Assembly: GCA_022578605.1 (NCBI GenBank)
Contig: MU394079.1
Location: 411,813-460,247 of the forward strand
DNA: 48,435 bases
Origin: Camillea tinctor
Lineage: Eukaryota > Ascomycota > Sordariomycetes > Xylariales > Xylariaceae
Direction: 5' to 3'
Below are positions 11,740-23,977 of the stretch, piece after piece (position 1 is the first letter of the stretch; every line of letters starts with the position of its first letter). The position numbers and the translations under genes were made by a program. A model generated the notes under the pieces. It worked only from the letters and a program-made list of their open reading frames with translations. It searched no databases and was not told the origin of the DNA.

Positions 11740-14700
11740 CGTCGTCGTCTTACAGTGACTTAGCGAGTCAGTCAGTCAGTCAGCCTTCTGTCAATCGAGG
11801 TTATTGAGTCGTATCGAACACCGCGGATTGGCGAGGATTGCCATGATAATCCATCGCGTCATCTCGTGGGTAATATATATTTTGTTCGGCGGAGTAATTT
11901 CATGCCTTCAATTCCCCTAATCTCCATGTGTTCCGCGCGCCAAGCCATCATATACCTATTCTGATCGGTGGAAGTAGGAATGCCGCCTTGGATTCAGTAG
12001 GATGGCAGGATGGCCCGGGTTCCCGGTGGAACTATGCACACACGCTTCTGGCTTCTCGTTCGATTCGGTATAGTCTGTGTATATTGCCGTGCTTTATGCG
12101 CACTAAGGTTTCATCCCGACTCTCAATTTTAACATCAAAACTACCCTTCTAGGTGATTTGCGGAATAGGGCAGGTTTGGAGTTTATTACAGTCTAGATGA
12201 ATCGATCATGTTCCTGCATACACCTAGACAAGGTCACATTAGCGCACGATGTCTCTGAGAATACCAAGAAGTGGCATGATGATCCAATGGGATCTTCTGC
12301 CGAAAAGAAGATTGGGTTTAAGATGTCCTAACCTATTAGTGTAGGTTGAGGCATATCATTTGAAAACATGCCTAGGTATTCTTCCATAATTGAGATTGAT
12401 AACCGAGGGTTAAATAGAAACATTTTCTTTTTCCCATGCCTAAACCAACCATATTAGTCCATTTCTCAATTTGCAATATGTTCTCATTAGTACAACTTTC
12501 AAACCCATCGACTATTATGATGAAGAGGATGGTTTAAACTCCGACTTCACGCAACCACGGCCAACATTCCCATCCATTGATACGTTACATCTAGTCTAGA
12601 CATACAAGCTGATAACTACTAGGCTAGCTGCAGCATTTTAAAGGGAAGCTTTCCACTCTAAAACGAGAACAAAATTAGGGAGCGCTGAACCGCGAAGTCA
12701 TGCTATAGAATGCAGTCTTGGACTTCCCAATTAGGCTCTGGCGTCAACTCCTACCCAATGTACAACTTGCTCATGTGCCTTATGTCTCCGAACGAACCGA
12801 CGGGGTCCGGGAGCGCGGGCGGGTGTTTGCCACTCGCTAAATGCGGTTCTACAACCAATCTTTTAGCTCGTTCTCATGGAGGGGTACTTTTGCTCCGGTG
12901 CCTCGTGATATTTGTATCTGCGCCTGTGGGATAATCGCGCCACCACCACATTAGCGAAGAGGCCGATGCAATGCGTGCTTTCAGACATGCAAGTTATATG
13001 CACCAGGAGACTTCGCTTCACATCAAAGATGCCTGTGAGGAGGCTCGAGGTCTAACAGTCAGAGCTTAGGTTTGGAAAGTTTCTGGAGTTCTTCAGCATA
13101 GGAGTATAATCACACTCGAAAAAAACTGTGTCGAGATGTAATAGGATATACTCCTAATTCAAGTCGTCTGGATAAGACCAACAACTTGATTTCATTCCGT
13201 ATAGGATGGGGATTATAATAAACACAAACCTGCGAGATAGATAACTATGGCCTAATAGGAACCAAAAAGTTAGACCGGTCGGTATAATATTGGTCTTCTT
13301 ACGGCATATCATATTCTAGACGGCACAACCCTACGTCATGACAGGGTATATATACAAGCGACAGGTTGATACGGATAACGTACGGATAGTTTGTACAAAC
13401 TAATTAATTCCGTGAGAAAGATTATATAAGGCGCCAAGATGAGCACTCCAGGTCGTCCATCTCAGACCTGCTATAATAGCTCAATTATAGAGTGAGCAAC
13501 ACCATCCGGTTCACCGCAATTACGTAGATAGGGGAACATGCTGAGATATATATCTGACTTAATATATAGGTTGCGAGAGTTCTCGAACTGCCTGGACCCG
13601 AGAATACAGGGTATCCCAGTAGACAAGGAGTCTATTCCTAAGTGTATGGACCATAAAAGTGCTTACTTGTAGTTCTTTTGAGTGAGTAAATTGGTCGCGT
13701 AATAACCACATAATACGTAATCATATAGACTTCACATCGTGACAATATGCGCATATTCCAAAACCGCTAAGGGAGGAAAGGAGAAGCTTGCTGCTAGTAA
13801 TTGGCAATGTTATTATCGTATTAAGACTTCATATCAAGGCATACGGAGTTATCGGTATGCTGGCTATATCAGCCCATACCACCGTAAGTCAATATCCACT
13901 CATGAAATTACCGACAGGCTTACTTAACATCTCCAAGTGCCACGTGCGTCGACAAGAACGCGTTCTCTCTCTTATCGATCAATAACAAATTCATCTGTTA
14001 GATGGAATAGATAGATAAGATTGTTGGCCAGAATGGCCATGCCGGTACGTAGTGTAGGCTTCTAGGTGGATATGGGCAACCCCCGGGGACCAAGCTCGCG
14101 GCACTGCACTAGCTACGTGATTGATGTAGGAATGTATCGGTTACGCATTCTTCTTCCATTGGGAAAACTTGACGATATCTCGCTCTTCGTCTCATAGCGG
14201 CCCGACCGTAAACTTCGCTTGTCAAAAAACCCGTGCTTTACTTCGTATACACTGGGGCAAACCCGGGATATCCTGGCTTTCCCCCAGTAGCCAAAGAGTT
14301 CAATCTAGTGAAAAGTGCATACACGCATTGACACCCAGCCAAGAACGATGGTCTGGCTCACGGCCCCGCGGTTCCCGTCCCGTAGGAAGTGTAGGTAGGT
14401 TGTCGTGCCCCCTCCCTCAAACGTATTGGAGTAACACAAACATATACACAGTAAGATCACTCAGAGTCCCATCACATATTCGTTTGTTTTCGTTAACTCA
14501 GGGGTCATGTGGATGAGGTTGTTAGGTCATATAATATGACCTTCATTATTCTAGTGAAATCCGTGGATCAAGTTGCTTCTTGGGACGTTCAAGATTTTAA
14601 TGGATGGTTCTGACAGAGGTTTATGATACTGCTAATCATTAAGTGTAAGTGTAGGTGTAAATGACTTGGCTTTCCATATGCAAAACGAAACACGAATTCG

Positions 14701-15322
14701 AATCACGATTTCCATTTGGGAAACTATTGAGAGCATCTGGGTGCCAAGGGGTTAAGTGCGTTATCTGAGCCTCAGCGTCCCATTGTTCTATCGAATGATC
14801 GCCGTCCTCGACTCCAACATGCGATCTGTTCACCCTAGCTCTGGCAGTTTTTGTGGAGTCGAGCAGTCTGTGCTCTAATGACAGCCGTAGGAGAAATGAA
14901 GACATCGTACTTTTTGCTCAGCTGCTTTCTGCTTGAGGACATCTTAGTTGTTAATTGATGAACGAGTTCTCACGATGATCCTATTGAAAATTCTAAGGTA
15001 TATGATCAAAAGATATAGCTTTACATAACTGGATATCCGTTCACCAGAGCTAAACGAATTAGCCAAATCTTATTCTAGTTACGAATTGCCACCTTTCAGT
15101 ATGGCTTCCAGTAACCAAACTTCGAAACACATCTAAATTTTGACTTTGACTTAATAAGTTTTAGACTGCCCCGAGAGATCTAGCGTGCTGTTTAGTGGCA
15201 CATATACGCCTCCTAGGGTAAATGTAATTGCCTGCCTAGGCATACAGATGTTTACTAGTTAACCTATGTGAACACAACTTGAAGGTCTCAACGAAGTGAC
15301 TATATAAAGGGACTACGGGATT
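11740..15322. other. Long gene-poor spacer
   Basis: About 3.6 kb. The first few hundred bases are the GH7 promoter, with the (AGTC)4 run near 11765-11783. Open frames of 60-115 codons occur (12710-12934, 13739-13927, 14169-14516) but have no known motif and low-complexity or mixed composition, so I do not call them genes. No RNA gene or intact transposon seen. Confidence 0.45.
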
Positions 15323-16440
15323 CTACAACAGGTCCTCATATCTAAGAGTTATTTCAGCACAACCCATCTTAATAAGGTCCATCATCATCAACGCTGTCAA
15401 CAAGTTCTTGCCGAATATCAAAACAGGCCACTTTCGCACATCGTTCGTCTCTGGGCTACACCGCCAATCGGAGGTTAGCCACACCTTGCGATGTGCGCTA
15501 CTCACGCTTATATTCTCGGCAAGTGGGGGATCCCTTATGGTCGGATCTATAAACCACTCCTTGTAGGTAGTTCTTTGACGATCACGACTCTATACGTTGA
15601 GCCCAATTCGTGAAGGTGGCTCCTATCAAAATTCAAGGTGCCGTAACTTGTTCATCATCCACTCTTTAAGTTCCACCGGGTTTGGTCATATCCAAATACT
15701 ACTCTTTTGGGCAGTGTGTAAGTCTACGCATTTCTCAACGCAAGCTAAGTGAAACGGAGGATGCGCTTTGACTTGACTAGTCTTTGATCACAAACTCGGC
15801 TACACGCCATGACATTGATATATTGGCGAAACACCTCTTGGTACATGGATCTTGGTCCATTGCTTTCTAGTATGGGAGCTATCGAGTTGGAGCCGTAAGC
15901 TTGGGATGGTCACGGGCAAACGCTCATACGCATGACTCGTGAGAGGAACGTACAGACATAATACTAGCTGCATGTTTTATAGTAGGTGGGTGTTGATCAG
16001 TCTGTCTATAATTGCACGTAAGTTTCACTAACAACCCACAGGAATCAGACAAAGTTCTCCAACGGCGACCTAAGGTAGGCAACGCCTCTGATCTACACTA
16101 CATAGTAGTGTACATAATTGTATTCTCCGCCACCAGCACAGACTTTATTACACGAACGGCGAGCTCCGTGGTTCATGGTAGCCAATCAACTCGCTTACCC
16201 ATTATGCCTGCCGGCAGTCTAAGTACTTCATGCATGTACAGGTGTACCAGTGTTTTGTCATTCGCGTGCTGGGTTTTTGTCTGAAAGAAGATATGGCCCA
16301 GTTTTGTAACAAAATCGACTTCCAAATACGGCATAACAAACAAGCAGTCTTGATCTACTAAACTCGAGTGTATACAGATACTTACTATAGTTCCCGTGGA
16401 GTAGGGAAATTTCCCCAAATAAGATGACAATATCTGATCA
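15323..16440 (-). pseudogene. Unrecognised coding relic with splice-like signals
   Basis: Several minus-strand stretches look like protein but do not join into one frame. 16440-16386 reads openly and ends at a GTAAGT donor; 16280-16199 follows a CTTTCAG acceptor and ends at a GTAAGC donor. These two join with good protein character, including an HEVLRL segment. Further on, about 15770-15600 contains readable pieces broken by stops, and about 15570-15323 is an open 80-codon stretch ending in RYEDLL and a stop. The downstream acceptors are not evident and stops interrupt plausible continuations, so I read it as a decayed gene. HEVLRL has the spacing of a cytochrome P450 ExxR motif, but no haem-binding Cys loop is seen, so the family is left open. 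Confidence 0.28.
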
Positions 16441-16887
16441 GCTTCCGAAGAACCCTTGGAACAGTATGTAGAGAAAGACGCTAAGCCCTGAATCTACCAG
16501 GATAGAAGCGTAAGCTAAACCATATGCGCATGAATATGGAAGGAGACGGCGAGCTTGGTAAAACAACCCAGTTTTGCCCGACAGCCCTATTCCTTGGTCA
16601 TGGCGTGTCATGTAGGTTCTAGGTCAAGTTGGAGAATTTGCGAACAGACACCACACGTCAAGGCCGGAGGTCAATATAGCGTCTATCAAAACCAAAATGT
16701 TTCCTCGACTTGATATTTATTCCTTGGCTGCCACAGTGGTATCCCATCTTAAAATGCGGCTGAACATGAAGCTTTGCGAAAGGACTTGACAACAGCTACC
16801 GCGAAGGCTAGCTCTCTAGACGGTACATTATATTATTTCTCTAATCACGGCCAAACCTTTTACGATACGAGAAACCTCTTCTCCAAT
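16441..16887. other. Spacer upstream of receptor 2
   Basis: No gene recognised. It would contain the promoter of receptor 2 (plus strand) and any 5' part of the minus-strand relic. Stop codons interrupt all minus-strand continuations of that relic. Confidence 0.4.
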
Positions 16888-18322
16888 ATGGCGGCGGAAG
16901 CTTCGGTCATGGGCAGAGCTGTCCATAATACTAGCAGTCAAGCAACTCTTCTCATAATACTATCAACGGTGATGACTGGATTCTCTCGTATGTATTACAA
17001 CTAAGGAGATGCATCATTCTATAATAAAGTTGCTGATGATTCATACTAGTCTTGCTTATAATAATACGATTCATTATACGATTTATCCTCATTCGCGACC
17101 CCGGAATGGACGATTATATGATCATTTGCGCTATAGTCAGTATATCTCTAACCCCTTTATCATAGAGCATCTCAAGTTCTAACGACAACAAGATATTCAC
17201 TATGGGCTATCTTGCAACTGAATTCATAGCGCAAGCCAACGGAATGGGAATGCCAATGACAACCTTAACACTTGAAAATATGACGGATCTTCTTAAGGTT
17301 GGTATCTTATACCTGCGAATAAATATGCCCCTATCCTTTAAGTAATGTTTAGCTGACAACAAGATAAGGGCGTATATGCAATCGAGATTTTATACTACGC
17401 ATGTGTTACATCTATCAAATCCTCCATCGTTTTCATGTACAATCGATTCGGTAAGAGCATCCTATGCCAAAGTTGTCTACCTCTAGTTTGAAAAAATATT
17501 GACATGGCTATGCAGCTATATCGCAGAGATTCCAACGTTTATGTATTGCTACGAATGTCCTATTATGGGTATTTTTCAGCGTCTGTATTGGAGCAACGGT
17601 CTCCCAATGCATACCCATTCACAAGGCTTGGGATGCCACTGGCATGGTCAAAGGAACTTGCTTCAATTCAACGGCCTTTTTTTACTGTAGGCAACACGTC
17701 TTGCCACCCTCCCCCCAAACATCCTACCATACTTACATAATGACACCTAGTCACTTCCTCCTTCAACATCATGACCGATGTCTGGATCTTGATACTACCG
17801 ATTCGCACCCTTAAAAAACTCCAAATATCCACGAGCCAACGATACGTATTGTTTGGTGTCTTCGGTGTCGCCGGTGTTGCCACCGCCATGTCTTGTGTGA
17901 GGTTATACTCAATCAAATCATACACTCAGTCTACCGACCCCTTTCGCGATGCTCCACTGGTATGCATAATTTCTCCTACCCCCTGTCCAAATCCTTTCAT
18001 TCCCAGTTAATACAGCCCCCTGACGTATGCTCTCTAGGTCAATATTTGGTCAATGGTGGAAATAAACATCGGCATTATCTGCGCCTGTGCGCCCGCGCTA
18101 AAGCCGTTATTCTCTCCCCTTCGCTTACTTGGGATAAGCAAACCCTCCAGCTACAGTTACAGCAGCGAGCCGTCAGGCTTCTCGAAAAAGGGCACCCAAA
18201 GCTCAGCGTCACAGTCTCATATCGTCCCTGAGAGCACATACGCTGGACGCTCATCCGGAAGACCCTCCCCAACTCCCGAAGAATTCGAACTTGACCATGA
18301 GCGACCTGGGCAGGCCGTTTAA
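16888..18322 (+). CDS. Pth11/rhodopsin-type seven-helix membrane protein (receptor 2)
   Basis: Seven exons join in frame to 345 aa: 16888-16987, 17050-17135, 17193-17297, 17369-17450, 17516-17686, 17751-17959, 18038-18322. All introns are GT-AG; donor 2 is GTCAGT and donor 5 GTAGGC. The product shows the fungal rhodopsin-domain signature: PGMDDYMIICAI after helix 1, a GVYAIEILYYA helix 3, QCIPIHKAWD, a Cys-containing loop (GTCFNSTAFFY), DVWILILPIRTLKKL, and DAPLVNIWSMVEINIGIICA in the last helix. It ends with a Ser/Pro-rich tail of about 70 aa suited to regulation by phosphorylation. It is a homologue of receptor 1 by architecture but clearly diverged, not a recent duplicate. It lies head-to-tail with the transporter at 19182, with an 0.86-kb gap. 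Ligand unknown. Confidence 0.88.
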
Positions 18323-19181
18323 GTGTTAGAAAATACATCCCTGTATGATTTTATATTGTATATGTACTCACTTATCCAGTGTTTCAATCTGGCCTTTACT
18401 ATATACCCTCATGGAGGATGGGGAAATTAACGGGAAATGTATTTATATTTTGGCAAGACTATTAGTCGTCTCACCATATTAATGATTATGATTACCTAAT
18501 ATATGGCCTATTCAAGTCTATAACCTACGTAATTCTATATAGGTTATGGCGTGGCATAAGAGTGCAATACTAGATATATGTTAAGCGGTGGCTTCGCATC
18601 TACTTCTCTTCCTAGAACGGTAACCCTCTTTATCATTTTGATTACTTCCTGTTTATATTATAAAGCTGAACCAACTAATGGTCATATTATTATTTGTTTC
18701 CTAGTAGATCCCGATAGTATACAATGTTCTGTAAACCAGTACATCCCTATATTTCGAGACAGTTGCCAAAGCTATAAGAGTAATTGTTTAAAGATTGAGT
18801 CTAGAAGTCAAAGAGGCAACATCTCATTCATCGCCTTCGGGGACCATGGGTTGGGATTGTTGACCCCGCCGAGCAATGATCATCATAAACCCCCGCGTGT
18901 GAGGGGATCGTGAGGGGATACCCTTGACAGAGTATTATCATACATGTTCCGTCTATGTAACCTAAACAAGCCTTTGCCGAGCTACCCCGCAATCGGAATA
19001 CAAAGAAAGGAGTTCAAAGATAGAAATATGAAATTGTTTATAGTCCATGTAACTTGTTGCGAGTACCGAGACATCATCGAGCCTCTACGATTATAATGAT
19101 CTCATAATCGTTGCAATCCCAAGTTACTTCACTAAGATTGCAACCTTCATACTACCATCAACTGAACAGGAGCTCTCTAGA
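18323..19181. other. Intergenic region carrying the transporter promoter
   Basis: About 0.86 kb. A frame of 111 codons (18578-18913) shows no motif and is probably chance. Near 18866 and 18891 there are CCCCGC-type sites that match the CreA/Cre1 carbon-repression consensus (SYGGRG), compatible with repression on glucose, but such short sites are weak evidence. Confidence 0.4.
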
Positions 19182-21524
19182 ATGTCGCATCCAATCTCCA
19201 AGGGCTCACCCGGAGCGCCAATGGAGCCTCCGATATCAAAAGACGCAAGTATAGAGGCATTGCCTATTGAACATCGTGAGGATGGGACCGCATCACTCAA
19301 AGAACAGGGCCTTCCTGCTCATGACCTAGATGTTGCCATGGCATTGTTTGATTCACCGGAGCAAATACATGAAGCACGAGACCCTGTCGAGGAACGAAAA
19401 CTTGTCCGGAAAATCGACCTAATGGTAAGCTGCTCGATGCTTTACTCATATAGCACTTGAGTGTTATTATCCCAACCATGTACACGTTCTCCTGAATGAT
19501 ATATTGATATTAACATTCACGTAGTAGGGCTCAATTATTTCCTTAAATACTAGTATTCTAGATTCAAACAAGAGTCAGAGCAGGACCACAAAGAGACAAC
19601 ATTCGTATTTGGATATGAGCACTTACTATAACACAGGATTCTTCCGTACCTTGCTGTCTGCTACGCATTCTTCTACATCGATAAGACCACCCTCTCATAT
19701 GCTGGTTAGTTTCCAACGAACACCCTGCTACACACGGCTCTCTAACACGTACCAGCCATTTTCGGGATTCGTCAAGACCTCAACTTGCAGGGATCAGATT
19801 ATAGTTGGTTGAGCTCAATATTCTACTTCGGGTTTCTCTTCTGGGCCTTTCCGACAAACTTCATGATGCAGAAATTCCCAATCGGTAGAGGTCCATGCCA
19901 CTCTTCAATCAATAAAAACTGACGACCGTCAAGGGAAATATTTGGGGGTCAACATTTTTCTCTGGGGTAAGTAAGCCTCTACTCTCAACCAGACGTATCT
20001 CTAAATCGGCCATAGGGTTCTTCTTGATGCTTCAAGCTGCCGCCAAGAACTTTACTCAATTACTTGTTCTTCGATTCTTCGCCGGGGCCGCCGAGGCTTG
20101 CGCCGACCCATCATTTATGCTTATCACAAGCATGTGGGTAAGGAACATCGCTCAGTGCTAGAGTCATAAGAAAAGAAAGGCTGTATAACTAACTATCGAC
20201 CGTTTGAAGTATACAAGGAGGCAACAACCTGTCCGGATGGGCCTCTGGTATACGGCCAATGGAATCGGAATTGCTCTTGGTGGACTTCTAGGCTATGGTC
20301 AGTCCCTGATTAACCTTGAGAAGTACCAAATATGCTGATAACGACGGCAGCAATCGGCAATATAAAAGGCGCACTTCCATCTTGGAAATACGAGTTCATC
20401 ATCATAGGAGCTCTATGTAGCGCATGGGGTATCGTTATGTTCATCTTTCTGCCAGATTCACCAGTGACAGCCAAAGGATTATCCCGCGCGGAGAAACGCC
20501 TCGCCGTTCAGCGCTTGCGTGAAAATCAAACTGGTATCGAAAACAAGCACCTCAAAGTGTATCAAGTAAAAGAGGCATTTCTCGACGTTAAGCTATACCT
20601 CTTCTTTGTTTTAGGCATGGTCTGCAACGTTCCAAATGGTGGGATTTCGAATTTCGGCACACTGATCATCCAAGGATTTGGATTCAGCACTTTGGTCACC
20701 ACATTGATGCAAATTCCCTATGGCGTGTTGATCGCGATAAGTATACTGGTATGCGTTTACCTTAACGATAGATTCGAGAATCGCCGCTGCGTTTTCATTC
20801 TCCTGTTCCTGTGCCCGAATATTGCAGGGGCTTTCGGCTTGCGTTTTGTCGACACAAGCCAACAAGTCGGACGGCTCATATGCTACTACCTCACAGGCCC
20901 GTATAACGCTGCATTCATTATGATCCTCTCCTTACAAACGGCTAATACTGCCGGTCATACGAAGAAGGTGGTCACGAACGCTGTTCTATTTCTTGGGTAT
21001 TGCACTGGTAATGGTACGTTTGTATTTGCTATATCCGATGCCATTAAAATGATTTCCCATGGATAGGTATCAAGCTTTGGATATGTAGCTAACAGATCTG
21101 TAGTATGTTCTATTTCTTAAGTTATTGTTATAGACCAACGTTTCGAATAACGGCATTCTATACATCGGGAGTTCGTATTTTGAACATATGATCTTAAATT
21201 ACCATTTGATTTGATGAATACTTGATATATGTATAATATTTCTGTTACCCGCTAACATTCCTTTTTCTTTAGATCGCTGGTCCCTTTTTTTACTTAAGTG
21301 ACCAAGCCCCTTACTATGAACTGGGTATATGGTCGATGATAGTATCGCATCTTATCGAAGTATGCATCGTCATCATATTCTGGGTTTTACTGAGCAGCGA
21401 GAATCGGCGACGCGATAAGAAGCAAGCCGCAATGGAAGGTGGACTCGAAGGTCGGGATCTAAATTCAACTGCTTTTGCAGACTTGACAGACCGCGAAAAT
21501 CTCAATTTTAGGTACATTTATTGA
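19182..21524 (+). CDS. MFS transporter, ACS/allantoate permease (Dal5-like) type, frame possibly broken
   Basis: Exons by homology-like reading: 19182-19424, 19637-19704, 19756-19884, 19934-19966, 20016-20137, 20210-20297, 20351-about 21013, 21273-21524; about 530 aa, normal for the family. Features: acidic N-tail, KIDLM-ILPYLAVCYAFFYIDKTTLSYA for helix 1, DYSWLSSIFYFGFL, FAGAAEACADPSF, YTRRQQPVRMG, GPYNAAFIMILSLQTAN and a charged C-tail. These carriers import anions such as allantoate, ureidosuccinate, nicotinate or pantothenate; the substrate cannot be told. Introns 2-6 join cleanly. Intron 1 (GTAAGC at 19425, AG at 19636) leaves one extra G, which would shift the frame; the last intron has the same off-by-one with its best donor (GTACGT, 21014), though a weaker GTATTT donor at 21022 restores frame by adding three residues. 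Intron 1 (212 bp) and the last intron (about 250 bp) are also unusually long. Either base-call errors or a young pseudogene. Confidence 0.72.
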
Positions 21525-22712
21525 GACTTTTTTTTTTTTGGATAACAGCTGTAAGAACCTCTTCATGGGAAAGCTGCGCTGCTTTGAGGTTCGCTATCTT
21601 TTCTTTCCTGGTCTAGGACCGCGAATATTCTGTTTAGAAAACCTTGACTTCTCGACTAAGGACAGGAATATATTCATCGTTCCATAACATTTATACGAAC
21701 ATATTCTACCAATGCTTCATTAGGCACTACAATACAGACTGATTAGGGGCTATCGAGTATCAATCATAAGCCATGATGCCTAGTAAACTAAGGACTTTCC
21801 TCTTTCTTTTTTCTTCAAGATGAAGCAAAGATACTCCACATAAGGAAAATAATTAAAACCGCTTAATATCTGGCACTCATGCTCATGGGCAATTTCTATT
21901 ATTGAATAGAATGTATCGTAATAGTCAATAAAAAGTTGGGTTTCAATTAGCTCCTATGATAACCACAGCTAGTCACGAGCAGAGTTGAAAGGAGGTCACT
22001 ATAGAACTTTTATATATGCAGTGTACAATGGCTATGGGGCTTGGCTTGCATAATGTCGAAATACTTTGCCCTAGACTAAAAAAAGACAGTTGATCATATC
22101 TTTCTTACCCCCTTTTTTCCGAGGTAAGTCCATACAGAGGCTAAACAGAGGTCTCGACTGAAAAGCCTCGTTCCATTATTATACTAAGCATTGTCTTTAT
22201 TCGAAACGGAGATATGGGGTTTGTGTAATTATTCCTGCCTTGGCCAGGATAGGCGGCTAAGCTTCATCCATTATGAGACATCATGTGAGCCAATCATTGT
22301 AGGCTAATACAAAGAATAGAGCCATCACCTCAGACTAACAACGCCATTTGTTTTTTATTGGTGAATAAGAGGCCCTTATGACTCTGAATCTAAGAATTGT
22401 TTCTTTTGACAGATTCTGATTCTTCGAGGTTGAGCTGGTGATGATCATTTCAAAAATCAGACAAAGGGGTCATGATGTCGTACAGGAACAAGTTAGTATA
22501 TTATGTTTGGGCATATATACCTATGCAGACCTGCCCCCTTGTATCAATGAACCAAACAATCATAACCTTCTTTGGCGGACTATATATTACTTTATATTTT
22601 AGAAAGGCTGGCTCCTTTCACGACGGCCATATATCGTTCGTACCTCAAATACTGGATAGAGATAGATCTGATAAATCAGTGTGGCAACTTACGCTGCCAC
22701 TTGGTGTTCAAA
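21525..22712. other. Spacer between transporter and AA11 gene
   Basis: About 1.2 kb of AT-rich sequence with a poly-T run right after the transporter stop (21530-21539). Contains the AA11 promoter. No other gene, RNA gene or repeat recognised. An open frame runs into the AA11 gene from 22572, but the signal peptide fixes the start at 22713. Confidence 0.5.
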
Positions 22713-23977
22713 ATGTATCTCGACCGAACATCCCTGCTTTTCGTTCTCCTTGCGTCGTTTTCAACCGCACACGTTATTCTTGAGAGCCCGAAGCCATACA
22801 TATTCGTCGCATATGGTCCGACTAATCCGATTGAGCCCAATGGTTCGGATTTTCCCTGCAAAATCCCGCCGGGTGGCCAATACCAAATTAATGGGACTGC
22901 CACTGTGATGGCTATTGGCGAGGATCAGACTCTTTCATTTAGTGGCAAATCTGTCCGTAAGTAGAATAATTATATACTTCCCCACCCTCCTTTCTTGCTT
23001 ATTCAAACTGCAGAGTAGCCAGTTGGGATATGGTTTCCCTCTACTCTTGAAATATGCCTTACTGCTTACTTCACCCCTATTCTTTTTTTGAGAACGAACG
23101 CTGACTATGGTGCCTAGATGGTGGTGGTTCATGCCAGCTTAGTTTAACGGAAGAAAATCCGACCAAAGACTCGAAATGGCAGGTGATACACTCGATTGAA
23201 GGCGGCTGTCCAGCTCGCAACCAGAAAGGGAACCTTGACGGCCCCAACAAGGACCTCTACACATTCCAGATACCAGAAGGGATTGCCCCTGGGTCGTATA
23301 CATTTGGCTGGACTTGGCAGGCTCGAATCGGGGGTCAACCTGAATTTTATATGAATTGTGCACCCATCACGGTTACGCCCGCGAAAAATAAGCGCGCGAG
23401 TATTGTCGGTCGTCGGACGTCAGTAGCCAAGCGGGCTGATTTCCCGGACTTGTTCATGGCGAATATGGGGGATGTGAGCGAAGGATGCACCACTGAAGAT
23501 GCTCTGGCGCAACAGGTTCCAATCGCCTACCCGAACCCAGGCCCCTCCGTGGAACGACCCGAGGGCGATAACTTATTCCAGCAAGCGTGCGATGGTAACT
23601 CCCGAGCGAAGCCTGGGGCTGGAACGGGTGCCGGAGTAAGCACGAGCTCGAGTGCATTAGGAGGCACACCTTCTACCACAGAGGCTGCCACACCAACGAC
23701 CAGCACCGTACCAATCGAGACAGCGCCCTCACCTCCCTCGGAGACTTCGGCCTCTCCAACTTCTTCCGACGCTCCAGCTGCTTCATCCGACCCAACTCCG
23801 GCACCGACGTCTGGTAGCGACGGTCAATTTTGCATTGAAGGCCAACTCACCTGTTTGGATGACGCCACACACTTCGCCACCTGCACAGGCGGCCGATTGA
23901 CGGGGCCGCAACCAATCGCCCCTGGGTTTAAGTGCCGTCCGGGATCTGGTATCGGCCTCGACATCTCACCAGCGTGA
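22713..23977 (+). CDS. AA11 lytic polysaccharide monooxygenase with C-terminal X278-like module
   Basis: Two exons, 22713-22956 and 23118-23977, joined across a 161-bp GT-AG intron, give 367 aa. A 19-residue signal peptide ends at STA, leaving His20 as the mature N-terminus (HVILESPKPY), the first ligand of the copper histidine brace. The second ligand is the His of VHGGGSCQ, whose codon is split by the intron; the axial Tyr lies in FYMNCAPI. GSDFPCK and SIEGGCPARN are typical of AA11 rather than AA9 or AA10. After the catalytic domain comes a Ser/Thr/Pro-rich linker (about 60-70 aa, likely O-glycosylated) and a Cys-rich end (CIEGQLTCL..FATCTGGR) like the X278 module of many AA11 proteins. 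Characterised AA11 enzymes oxidise chitin; cellulose activity should not be assumed. The start was chosen because earlier in-frame ATGs would bury the signal peptide. Confidence 0.9.

Noticed and set aside
12710..12934. Small frame with Gly/Ser-rich and hydrophobic parts
   Set aside because: 74 codons, no start context or conserved feature; probably chance.
22713..23977. First reading of the secreted monooxygenase as AA9 (cellulose-active)
   Set aside because: GSDFPCK, VHGGGSC, SIEGGCPARN and FYMNC are AA11 features, so cellulose activity is not implied.
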